64,000 nt of DNA from Flavivirga aquimarina (GTDB taxonomy: Bacteria > Bacteroidota > Bacteroidia > Flavobacteriales > Flavobacteriaceae): assembly GCF_030540835.1 (NCBI RefSeq), contig NZ_JAUOEK010000131.1, positions 1 through 64,000 of the forward strand, written 5' to 3'. Shown here piece after piece: positions 53,428 to 61,464 of this stretch; positions within the stretch are counted from its first letter, which is position 1; each line of letters opens with the position of its first letter. The notes beneath the pieces were generated by a model. That model saw nothing but the letters and a program-made list of their open reading frames with translations. It was not told the DNA's origin and did not search any database. The translations under genes and the position numbers were made by a program.

Positions 53428-56400
53428 TTATTTTTTAACTAGATAATAATAACAAAGAGGAATAAAATATAAACTTACTAGTGTACCTAATAGCATACCT
53501 CCTATTAAGCTTATTGCCAAAGGCGCTTGTAATTCTGCTCCCAAACCACTAGAAAATAGTAAAGGGATTAATGCTAGAATAGTTGTTAAACTCGTCATAA
53601 GTATTGGTTTTAATCGCCTTTCCCCTGCAACTAATAGTGCTTTCATTAAAGAGCTGCCTTTTCTTTGTAATTGAATAATAGTATCTACTTTTAAGATGGA
53701 ATCGTTAATGATAATTCCACACATAACGACAATGCCAATCATGGACATTAAATTAATGCTCATACCAAATAGTTTTAGAAACAAAAAAGCACCTGCTAAA
53801 TCTAATGGAACTTCAATTAGTATAATAAGGGGCATTAAAAAGGATTCAAATTGAGAAGCTAAAATGAAATAAAGTAATACTAAAGAAATAAGTAAGACAA
53901 TTTTTAATTCGTCAATGAGTTCTTGATTGGAAAAAAAGCTTCCACTAAAACTAACATCATACCATTTGTTCTTTGACACAATGTCTTTTACACTGCTTAT
54001 AGTAGACTCCATATCATTATCTTTTATTTGCAGTTCCAAAGGGAAGTATTCTCCTTCCTTTCCTCCGCTAATTGTTTTTAAACCTTTAGAAGTCGTCACT
54101 TTAACAAAGTCTTGCAGATGAAACTCGGCATCACCTTCAGAGGTTATCATGGTTTCGCTTAATACGGCTTCAATATTTTTTTTTGTACTCCCTAAAATAA
54201 CGGGCACAAAATTCTGATTGTCTATAATAGATAGTATTTCTCGTTCGTTAAATGCACTTTTTAGGGTATTAAATAATGTATTAGCATTTACACCATAAGT
54301 CATAAGTTTCTCCTTATCTACAACTAAAGCCATATAGTCTTGCCAAGCTATAGGTTTTAACTCTAAATTATTAAGATGCTGTTGCACATTATACCATATA
54401 TTTTGAAGTTGGGTGTTTTGATAACTTCCTATGTTTGTAACATGCCTAAGATGTGCGACTAACGGGGCTTCATCGTCAGAAAATATTAAATTAAAAATAT
54501 TATCAACAGCTTTATATTCATAAAGCGCTGTTGGATGCTTATTAAGTATAAAATGACTTATCTCTTTTTTAACTTTAGCTAATAATTCAGGGGCTTTACA
54601 TTGTAAATAAATGGTTGTTTCTGAGGTTCTTGCTTCTGTTTCTTTATTTAATACAAATTGTTGGGTTCCTACAAGAGCAGTATTATCAATTATATTGTCG
54701 TCAACAAATTCTAATAGCTCTAAAACTCTGCGTTTATTCTCTTCTACATTTATTTGATTATTCCAATCTATTTTTAGCAAGGTTTCGGAAGTTGAAAAAT
54801 TAGGCATTGTCGTTTTTGGTAATGTCATAAACAAACCTATGGCAACTATTAATAAAAGCAAACAAAGGCTCCAAGACATACGTTGTTTACGCATCACCCA
54901 TCTAAACCCCTTTTCATACAAAACAGCATAATCTAGCGTATTCTTGTTAGCCAGAAAACGACTTATTCTATCAATTTTATTGGTGTCTTTAAAATGAAAC
55001 AAACGATATAATACAGGTAATAAAGTAACCGAAACAAGTAAAGATGCGAATAGACCGGTAGTTACTGCCATAGCCTGATCGTAAAATAAAGCACCACTAA
55101 TACCGCTTAAAAAAACTAATGGTAAAAATACGGCACAGGTTGTAAGCGCAGAACTAAGCAAAGGTTTTAAAACTTCATTAGTACCCAAAATACAAGCTTT
55201 TGAGAGGGATTCTCCCTGCTCCCTAAATTGTGTAATATTATCAATAACAATAATGGAGTTATCTATCATCAAACCAATACCCAAAACCAAACCAGAGAGT
55301 GAGATAATATTAATAGAAATACCAAACAATTGAAAACAGAGTAAACTAATAATTATAGAAATAGGTATAGTAACCCCAATTAACAAAGGCGATTTAACAT
55401 TTTTTAAAAATAAAAACATAATCCCAAATGCTAAAAAGATTCCCCACAGTAAACTTTGAAGCAAATTATTAATGGCATAGTCTAACAGTTTTGTTTGATC
55501 TCTAGTAATGGAAAAACCTATATTGGGATAATCTTCTTCTAAATAATTTAAAAGCGTATTTAAGGCTATTTTTAAATCGCCCATGCGAGCATCACTTTGC
55601 TTTATAATAGCCATAGTAATAGCTTCATGACTATTAGAAAGTGCCAAACCCGTTCTACTTTGCGGATGCTCTAATACTTGTGCTAAATCTTTAAGCTGAA
55701 AAAGTCTGTTGTTTTTATTTATATAAATATTTTCAATTTCTTGAATATTATTTAACGACATTCCTAATCGCACGTCGTATTGATATTGGTTATCTTTAAT
55801 TAATAAACTCCCAATCTTTAAATCGTATTTTTTAATGGCAGATTCTAATTCATCTAAGCTTATATTTAAAGCACTTAGTTTATCATAGTTAGGGATTATT
55901 AAAATTTCAGGAGCTACCAAACCACTAACATCGACCATAGCCACTTCACCAATTTGTTCGATACGTTTACGAATAACATGATTTGCAAATCTGTTAAAAT
56001 CAACAAACTTTTGTGTTACTGGGTATAAATCGTTTTGAGCAGGTTCTTTTACTTTTTTAGAAGCTGACTTTAGGTACATATTCAAATAAAATACAGGCAC
56101 ATCGGTAGCACTAGCTTTAATAACTTTTGGGCGTTTCATAGTTTTAGGGAAACTGCCCATAGCTCGATCTATTTTCTCATTAACTTCTATAAAGGAATAA
56201 TCTATTTTAGTACCGTGATTAAAACTTAACCTTAAAATGGCTTTTTCACTACTGGTTTCTGTTGTAATGTCTTTTAAATGGCTTACCTGCATTAAGTTTC
56301 GACGTAACTGCTTAACCACTGCATCTTCTAATTGTCTAGCCGACATGTTTTCTGCAGAAACTTGCACCGTAATTTCTGGAATATCAATATCTGGCATTAA

Positions 56401-56499
56401 AGACACGGGTATAAGTCCAAAGGCGTAGATACCCAAAATAAGGATGCCTAAGGTGCTCATTAAAACAGCTATGGGCTTATCAATTAGAAATTTTACCAT
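53428..56499 (-). CDS. RND efflux permease (first pump of the operon)
   Basis: The 1023-residue RND protein starts MVKFLIDKPIAVLMSTLGILILGIYAFGLIPVSLMPDIDIPEI. It has LVLGIGLMIDNSIIVIDNITQFREQGESL at helix 4 and the matching GIVVMCGIIINDSILKVDTI in the second half, both typical of HAE/CzcA-like transporters. A copy of its first part lies as a scar at 59192-59407. Three genes (thioredoxin-like protein, propeller, NVEAL-like peptide) sit between it and that scar. The pump could export the product or peptide linked to the inserted cassettes; this is not proven. Confidence 0.93.
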   Translation of the reverse strand: MVKFLIDKPIAVLMSTLGILILGIYAFGLIPVSLMPDIDIPEITVQVSAENMSARQLEDAVVKQLRRNLMQVSHLKDITTETSSEKAILRLSFNHGTKIDYSFIEVNEKIDRAMGSFPKTMKRPKVIKASATDVPVFYLNMYLKSASKKVKEPAQNDLYPVTQKFVDFNRFANHVIRKRIEQIGEVAMVDVSGLVAPEILIIPNYDKLSALNISLDELESAIKKYDLKIGSLLIKDNQYQYDVRLGMSLNNIQEIENIYINKNNRLFQLKDLAQVLEHPQSRTGLALSNSHEAITMAIIKQSDARMGDLKIALNTLLNYLEEDYPNIGFSITRDQTKLLDYAINNLLQSLLWGIFLAFGIMFLFLKNVKSPLLIGVTIPISIIISLLCFQLFGISINIISLSGLVLGIGLMIDNSIIVIDNITQFREQGESLSKACILGTNEVLKPLLSSALTTCAVFLPLVFLSGISGALFYDQAMAVTTGLFASLLVSVTLLPVLYRLFHFKDTNKIDRISRFLANKNTLDYAVLYEKGFRWVMRKQRMSWSLCLLLLIVAIGLFMTLPKTTMPNFSTSETLLKIDWNNQINVEENKRRVLELLEFVDDNIIDNTALVGTQQFVLNKETEARTSETTIYLQCKAPELLAKVKKEISHFILNKHPTALYEYKAVDNIFNLIFSDDEAPLVAHLRHVTNIGSYQNTQLQNIWYNVQQHLNNLELKPIAWQDYMALVVDKEKLMTYGVNANTLFNTLKSAFNEREILSIIDNQNFVPVILGSTKKNIEAVLSETMITSEGDAEFHLQDFVKVTTSKGLKTISGGKEGEYFPLELQIKDNDMESTISSVKDIVSKNKWYDVSFSGSFFSNQELIDELKIVLLISLVLLYFILASQFESFLMPLIILIEVPLDLAGAFLFLKLFGMSINLMSMIGIVVMCGIIINDSILKVDTIIQLQRKGSSLMKALLVAGERRLKPILMTSLTTILALIPLLFSSGLGAELQAPLAISLIGGMLLGTLVSLYFIPLCYYYLVKK

Positions 56500-56570
56500 A
56501 GTACTCTTTTCTTTTTATAAATTATTTATAATGATTCAATATTTTTTATTTGGTAAAATGAAAAAAATCA

Positions 56571-57128
56571 TTAATCATTAAATCGCTTTTTTATATATTC
56601 AAAAAAAGATTTGTTTTCATTTTTTTTATGCATTTTAAAAACATAAGAACTAGAAATATTCATCTTTGGTGTCATAGTAAAAAATAGAGCCAAATTATTT
56701 TTAATCTCTAAAGCATACTTATCCCATATATTTTGAGTTCCAGAAATAAAAATCAAGTACCCGTCATATCTTCTAAAAAGTAAATTATTTTGCTTCTCAT
56801 CTAACCCTGGTGTAATTATTATTATTTTGGAGTCATTAGCTTTTTTTGCTAATTCATAAATATCAGTCAAAGCATTATCTATGCATGTAGTACATTCATC
56901 TTTAGAATAGAAAAAAAATAGTTTCTCTTCTTGTATACATAAATTATTGACTTTTGTCAATAAATTTTTATTATGATTTAACATATTGGTTATAGTTAAT
57001 TCTAATGCTTTATTTGAAAAAACATTATTATCCTTAACCAAATCTTGGTTGATATCGGTATTCAATTTAGTTATACAGCTAAGCGATATAATGCAAAGAG
57101 AGACAATTATTACATGATTTATTCTCAT
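56571..57128 (-). CDS. Thioredoxin-like lipoprotein with CTTC motif
   Basis: The 185-residue protein has a lipoprotein signal (CIISLSC, Cys 18). Its core resembles a thioredoxin fold: EEKLFFFYSKDECTTCIDNALTDIYELAKK with Cys79 and Cys82, then KIIIITPGLDEKQNN and GYLIFISGTQNIWDKYALEIKNNLALFFTMTPKMNISSSYVFKMHKK. The CTTC pair sits where a redox CXXC would be. It starts one base after the propeller stop, so it belongs to that cassette, which also encodes a six-cysteine secreted peptide. A role in making or breaking that peptide's disulfides is a reasonable guess. The other cassette has no such gene. Confidence 0.72.
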   Translation of the reverse strand: MRINHVIIVSLCIISLSCITKLNTDINQDLVKDNNVFSNKALELTITNMLNHNKNLLTKVNNLCIQEEKLFFFYSKDECTTCIDNALTDIYELAKKANDSKIIIITPGLDEKQNNLLFRRYDGYLIFISGTQNIWDKYALEIKNNLALFFTMTPKMNISSSYVFKMHKKNENKSFFEYIKKRFND

Positions 57129-58376
57129 TTACTTTAATGGTTTATATTGAAGGATATATGGGTTAGCATCAACATTACCATCATATTCAAAATAGGACGT
57201 AAGTTCATGCCTTCTCTTTTTTTCATCTTCATAATGGTTCAATCTTGAATCATTAATATAGTTGTCTATATCAACAGGGTAGATATAACAGGAAGGGGTA
57301 CCGTTCATAGAAAAATCAGGAAGAAGTTCTGGTGTATTTATATTTAGCCTTCTCGATAAAGGAACCATGGATCTATTTTGGATTATTTTTTTATTAATTT
57401 TATCATATATAAATCTATAAACATATTCTTTTTTGTTTTTTATTTTAGTATACTTACCAGTAATGTAACTGTCATATTCTTGAAAATTAGATATAGAGGG
57501 TATTTTTAGTTCTTTTGCCTTTTTCATCTGATTTCCATATTTTTCACTATCATATAAAAAATTATCAGGTTTATTATCTTCATATCCTACAAAATTTATT
57601 TTATACAAGGGTGTAAAAGTTTCTGAATTTATTTTATAAACAGTATCATTATATTTTTCAACGAATCGATACTCACCTTTCTTTCTTTTTGAGAAGCCAT
57701 ACAAATAATGAGAACCCGCTTCGGGGTTTTTAGAAACTAAATATGGCAAGTATTTTTTTATATCTTTCCCCGTATAATTGGTGCTATAAACCCTGAAATT
57801 GGTGTTTTCGTTTTCACTTTGTTCAACATATCCTTTATAAAAATATCTCTTACTTTTTAAACTACAGAAACTCTTTGCTGTATAAGGCAATTTTGTTCTC
57901 TCCTTAAAATTTCCTAGTGAATCATAAACTATAAAATCACGCCCCATATTAGCAATAATTTCTATATCTCCATTGTAATCATTTACAGCTCCATAAACAA
58001 TTTTAGTATACTCGTGTGGGCCTCTGCCAATTTTTTTTAATTTAAATTTAAACGTTCCTTTACTATCAAAACATGTTACACTATAGTCTGTACCTGAGTC
58101 TATTATGTAAATATTATTGTTGTAATAATCTACTCTATAAACATTTGTGATTAGTGAAATAGGTTTAGTCTCTAGCTTAATAAGTTTTTCTTTTTTGAAT
58201 ATAGAATCAAAACTTGTTATAAAGATATTTTTATTAATTTCAAAATTTAGTGTTTTCGCATTATTACTTAATGCTACTGTTTTGTGCGTATTCCTGCTAT
58301 CTATTTTGCATTTAAAAAAAGAAATGGATATTAAAAGGAATAATAAATATTTTTTTAGTTTAAAGTTTTTATACAT
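57129..58376 (-). CDS. Six-bladed beta-propeller lipoprotein (cassette A)
   Basis: The 415-residue protein has a lipoprotein signal (SFFKC, Cys 23) and repeated blade patterns typical of the Bacteroidota six-bladed beta-propeller group (DUF4934-like): LITNVYRVDYYNNNIYIIDSGTDYSVTCFDSKGTFKFKL, GRGPHEY at residues 117-123, and YNGDIEIIANMGRDFIVYDSLGNF. Genes of this group often neighbour NVEAL peptides. It follows the peptide gene at 58485 by 108 bp. It is only weakly similar to the cassette B propeller outside the shared GRGPxEY block. A binding or protective partner role for the peptide is possible but unproven. Confidence 0.85.
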   Translation of the reverse strand: MYKNFKLKKYLLFLLISISFFKCKIDSRNTHKTVALSNNAKTLNFEINKNIFITSFDSIFKKEKLIKLETKPISLITNVYRVDYYNNNIYIIDSGTDYSVTCFDSKGTFKFKLKKIGRGPHEYTKIVYGAVNDYNGDIEIIANMGRDFIVYDSLGNFKERTKLPYTAKSFCSLKSKRYFYKGYVEQSENENTNFRVYSTNYTGKDIKKYLPYLVSKNPEAGSHYLYGFSKRKKGEYRFVEKYNDTVYKINSETFTPLYKINFVGYEDNKPDNFLYDSEKYGNQMKKAKELKIPSISNFQEYDSYITGKYTKIKNKKEYVYRFIYDKINKKIIQNRSMVPLSRRLNINTPELLPDFSMNGTPSCYIYPVDIDNYINDSRLNHYEDEKKRRHELTSYFEYDGNVDANPYILQYKPLK

Positions 58377-58484
58377 TAATTGTTTGTTTTAATTTTTTTT
58401 AAAATAATGCCATTAAGTATAATAATACTCATAATTGAATCTTAAAAACTATCGTATATAATAATTAATGGCATTAAATATTAA

Positions 58485-58913
58485 TTAATTTCTATTCTCG
58501 CATGATAGATCATTCCATAAACAAAGTCCGAACCCACTAGAACATACTCTTTGTGTTTTATTTTGCGTCTCCCATTCAAACTCACATGCATGGAAACCAG
58601 GAATCCCATTAAAAGTAAAAGCACCACAGTAAACTTCGTTAGGAAGCATATTAATTCCATTACGAATCCATCTCATTTTTCCAGTCAGGACTTTAACTTC
58701 TTCTGTCCCACATATCGGGTAATTTGATTTCCAACCACCTCCAGCACTAGAACCACCATCACTACTACTTACATCATCTGAGCCTGAAGCCATAGCTTGT
58801 TCACTCACCATTACAAAAGGATCCTCTAAAGTTACTTTTACATTTATGGCTAATGCCAATAAAAACAAACCAGCTGCGGCTAGCTTTACTATTTTATTTA
58901 CTTTTGTATTCAT
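58485..58913 (-). CDS. NVEAL-like secreted peptide precursor, six-cysteine mature part (cassette A)
   Basis: The 142-residue protein has a 43-residue leader with one hydrophobic helix (KIVKLAAAGLFLLALAINV) followed by TLEDPFVMVSEQAMAS, like the NVEAL-type leaders of Bacteroidota. A Ser/Gly/Asp linker follows (GSDDVSSSDGGSSAGGG). The mature part has six cysteines (68, 96, 110, 124, 131, 138), enough for three disulfides. The leader is identical, except at residue 34, to that of the peptide at 60751-61191, while the mature parts share almost nothing. It is probably exported, and the neighbouring CTTC lipoprotein may help it fold. No function is known. Confidence 0.82.
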   Translation of the reverse strand: MNTKVNKIVKLAAAGLFLLALAINVKVTLEDPFVMVSEQAMASGSDDVSSSDGGSSAGGGWKSNYPICGTEEVKVLTGKMRWIRNGINMLPNEVYCGAFTFNGIPGFHACEFEWETQNKTQRVCSSGFGLCLWNDLSCENRN

Positions 58914-59182
58914 AATTAAATATTTAATTTATTAAATGTTTGGCACGGTTTAGTAAGTGCTATTTACTAGGTCGTGCTTTTTTTGTTAAAGGTTACGTAT
59001 ACTAATTTACTATTACACACGCCTTATGTTTCCGTTAATAAGTTATACGCAAACACAAGTATTTTCTTTTCTTAATTTATTTAATTAAAACATTGCGGCC
59101 CTCCTTTCTTGTTTTATTATATTTATTGTAACTCTGTTTTATCGTATTATTTTGCATAGGATTCTTTTATACTTTTAATGTC
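58786..59182. repeat. Duplicated leader and upstream region, copy A
   Basis: This 397 bp stretch matches 61064-61464 at over 90 percent by eye. It covers the 5' end of the peptide gene (leader codons), its upstream region with a hairpin, and a fragment of the 3' end of the hlyD gene. The match starts sharply at GAAGCC, within the mature-peptide boundary, and ends at TAATGTC, where copy A changes into RND sequence. Confidence 0.9.
58943..58984. other. Conserved hairpin plus T tract upstream of the cassette A peptide
   Basis: On the plus strand, 58943-58957 (GCACGGTTTAGTAAG) pairs with 58963-58977 over 15 positions, four of them G-U, around a TGCTA loop, and is followed by seven T. In the minus direction, that of the peptide gene, the G-U pairs become A-C mismatches. 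It could end an antisense RNA or act as a leader element. Confidence 0.45.
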
Positions 59183-59191
59183 TTACTTGCA

Positions 59192-59407
59192 TTAAATTTC
59201 GACGTAACTTCTTAACCACTTAACTACTGCATCTTCTAATTGTCTAGCCGACATGTTTTCTGCAGAAACTTGTACTGTAATTTCTGGAACATCAATATCT
59301 GGCATTAAAGACACGGGTATAAATCCAAAGGCGTAGATACCCAAAATAAGGATACCTAAACTGGTCATTAAAACAGCTATGGGCTTATGAATTAAAAATT
59401 TTACCAT
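59192..59407 (-). pseudogene. Truncated duplicate of the RND gene 5' end
   Basis: The 71-codon frame starts MVKFLIHKPIAVLMTSLGILILG and matches the first 63 residues of the RND pump at 53428-56499 with six changes. The homology then shifts frame because of an 8 bp insertion near 59216 (CTTAACCACT repeated in part). It ends at 59182, where the sequence becomes the 3' end of hlyD (59150-59182). It has no use as a pump. It marks the joint of a tandem duplication. Confidence 0.9.
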
Positions 59408-59584
59408 ATTTTTATAAAAAAGATTTATTTATTTTAATATTGTGCTCAAATTCTACTAAATCTCAAGCTTCTTACTCCATTATACAGCCTAACAAAGCAA
59501 AACAAAAAATTAGATGATTCTTAGATTTAATTCTTTATTGAAAGGGTTCAGTATCACAGGCTGTGACATCTCCAAATATTTTAA

Positions 59585-60682
59585 TCAATTTTTAAATTTG
59601 TAAAAGAATAAAGTAGAATTATCAGAAATTAATATATTATTAATTTGCTCTCTTAAGTTTTTACTAATTAAATTGTCTTGTTGAATGTTTTTAATCATGG
59701 ATAATAGATGGCTATCTACTGTAGCCACAAAATAATCATTGTAAATAGTTTTTGGTGTTCCTAAAGAAAAAAGACCTATATCATTTTTTATTGATTCCAT
59801 AGAAACATTATTCTTTTTATCATAAACAACTCGGTTTATTCTATTTTCATCATTGAATTCAAAAAAAACATAAGATTTTGTCTCTAAAAAATCACTAAAT
59901 AAACTAAATTTTTCACTGTATTTAGAAGAAGATTCGCTAATATCAACTTGTTCTTTATCTTTATAAAAATTAAATAGTGTATACCCTTCTACCTGAAGTC
60001 CCTTTGTAAAAGCATATGCCGTATTTCTCTGTTTTGGTGTATAAATAATTCTTTCTCCGTTTTTTGTTAAATGGTTCAATTTTGAACCTTTAGCATGTTT
60101 TTCTGAATTCTTAAAAAATTTTCTTATTTTTTTTGTTTTTATATTAAATGAAATTATTTCGTAATCATAATTAGACGTATTTCTTTTTTGTCCAGCATGA
60201 AAAATTATTTCGTCACCTATTTTTTCTATTTCATCAGCAAAAAATGGTATTACTATAGAGTTCTTATAAAGACCTGTGTTTTTATCGTAAAGAAAGATTT
60301 TTCTTCCACTAACGTCATATATATAAATGTATGTCTCATCAATAACAAAATCTTGTAATGTTACATATTCATTTGGTCCTCTCCCCATTTTACTAATTCG
60401 ATTTACAAACCCCCCTTTTAAATCGTAACAATTTATTGAGGTATCATCTGAGACAAACACCTGTTTCCCCTTGATAACAACCTTTTTAATCACATCAAGA
60501 AGGTTGCTAGGAGCGGTTTCTAATGGAACATAATAGCATGTATCTATAAGCTTAGAAATCAAATATGTTTTATCTTTTATAAATGGTATTTTTAATTGAT
60601 AATTCATAGCTACTTTTTGTTCTTTTTTGCATGCAATAAAAACAAAAAAAGAAACTAAAACATAATATTTTATTTTACTCAT
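59585..60682 (-). CDS. Six-bladed beta-propeller lipoprotein (cassette B)
   Basis: I start at ATG 60682 (MSKIKYYVLVSFFVFIACKK, lipobox Cys 18), which gives 365 residues. The longer frame from 60838 would run backwards over the peptide gene and lacks a signal. Blade repeats include VIKKVVIKGKQVFVSDDTSINCYDLKGGFVNRIS, GRGPNEY (residues 100-106), and VIDETYIYIYDVSGRKIFLYDKNTG. It belongs to the same DUF4934-like group as the cassette A propeller, but the two are strongly diverged. It lies 68 bp after the peptide gene at 60751-61191. A specific partner role with that peptide is inferred from the pairing in both cassettes. Confidence 0.85.
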   Translation of the reverse strand: MSKIKYYVLVSFFVFIACKKEQKVAMNYQLKIPFIKDKTYLISKLIDTCYYVPLETAPSNLLDVIKKVVIKGKQVFVSDDTSINCYDLKGGFVNRISKMGRGPNEYVTLQDFVIDETYIYIYDVSGRKIFLYDKNTGLYKNSIVIPFFADEIEKIGDEIIFHAGQKRNTSNYDYEIISFNIKTKKIRKFFKNSEKHAKGSKLNHLTKNGERIIYTPKQRNTAYAFTKGLQVEGYTLFNFYKDKEQVDISESSSKYSEKFSLFSDFLETKSYVFFEFNDENRINRVVYDKKNNVSMESIKNDIGLFSLGTPKTIYNDYFVATVDSHLLSMIKNIQQDNLISKNLREQINNILISDNSTLFFYKFKN

Positions 60683-60750
60683 AATAACTATATTTTTGTT
60701 AAGAGAATGCCAAACTAAAATTAGTTTGGCATCTCTTAGTTTATTAAAAT

Positions 60751-61191
60751 TTAATTGGTTGGGCATCCTCCACTTGCGCATGTTTCCCAATCTTGTTGTA
60801 GACATTCTACCTCTTGAACTACTGACGTACCAAGACAAACAATTTTATATTGATCTGCCGGGCCATATTCTATTGAGACTCCTGAACCTAATTCTATACT
60901 TGAATCAAATATATCCCCAACTTTTATGGTTATACCTCCACTTAGAGTACCACTTATTGAAGTTATAATATTTACAGAACGTGTACGTATATCTTTGATT
61001 TTATAAAAATTTGCAGAAACACCATCATCAGTATCATCACTAGAATCACTACCACCACCATCAGAAGCCATAGCCTGTTCACTCACCATTGCAAAAGGAT
61101 CCTCTAAAGTTACTTTTACATTTATGGCTAATGCCAATAAAAACAAACCAGCTGCGGCTAGCTTTACTATTTTATTTACTTTTGTATTCAT
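60751..61191 (-). CDS. NVEAL-like secreted peptide precursor, four-cysteine mature part (cassette B)
   Basis: The 146-residue protein has the same leader as cassette A (residues 1-43, differing only by Ala34 for Val34). An acidic linker follows (SDGGGSDSSDDTDDG), then a different mature part of about 85 residues with four cysteines at 119, 130, 138 and 143, all in the last 28 residues. The middle section is rich in beta-forming residues (TRSVNIITSISGTLSGGITIKVG). It is the first gene after hlyD. It is probably exported. Function unknown. Confidence 0.82.
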   Translation of the reverse strand: MNTKVNKIVKLAAAGLFLLALAINVKVTLEDPFAMVSEQAMASDGGGSDSSDDTDDGVSANFYKIKDIRTRSVNIITSISGTLSGGITIKVGDIFDSSIELGSGVSIEYGPADQYKIVCLGTSVVQEVECLQQDWETCASGGCPTN

Positions 61192-61464
61192 AATTAAATA
61201 TTTAATTTATTAAATGTATGGCACGGTTTAGTAAGTGCTATTTACTAGGTTGTGCTTTTTTTGTTAAACGTTTATCGTATACTATAATTTTTGATATTGT
61301 ACACGCCTTATGTTTCCGTTAATGGGTTATACAAACACAAGTATTTTCTTTTCTTAATTTATTTAATTAAAACATTGCGACCCTCCTTTCTTGTTTTATT
61401 ATATTTATTGTAACTCTGTTTTATCTTATTATTTTGCATCGTATTCTTTTATGCCTTTAATGTC
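61064..61464. repeat. Duplicated leader and upstream region, copy B
   Basis: This is the partner of 58786-59182. Here the region is in its original setting: the right end lies within the 3' end of an intact hlyD, and the left end within the leader of the cassette B peptide. The distance between the two TAATGTC ends is 2282 bp. Confidence 0.9.
61221..61263. other. Conserved hairpin plus T tract upstream of the cassette B peptide
   Basis: This is the same hairpin as at 58943-58984. One C in the right arm is changed to T, which turns a G-C pair into a G-U pair on the plus strand but would break the pair on the minus strand. Eight T follow. The preserved pairing favours a plus-strand RNA, but only one informative change is available. 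Confidence 0.42.

Noticed and set aside
60751-60968. Longer start for the cassette B propeller (60838) and a plus-strand frame at 60696-60968
   Set aside because: Both run over the peptide gene. The propeller has a proper lipoprotein signal only from 60682, and the plus-strand frame has no support.
58786-61464. Mobile element carrying the peptide cassettes
   Set aside because: No transposase, integrase, terminal inverted repeats or target-site duplication was seen; tandem duplication through a short homology explains the structure.
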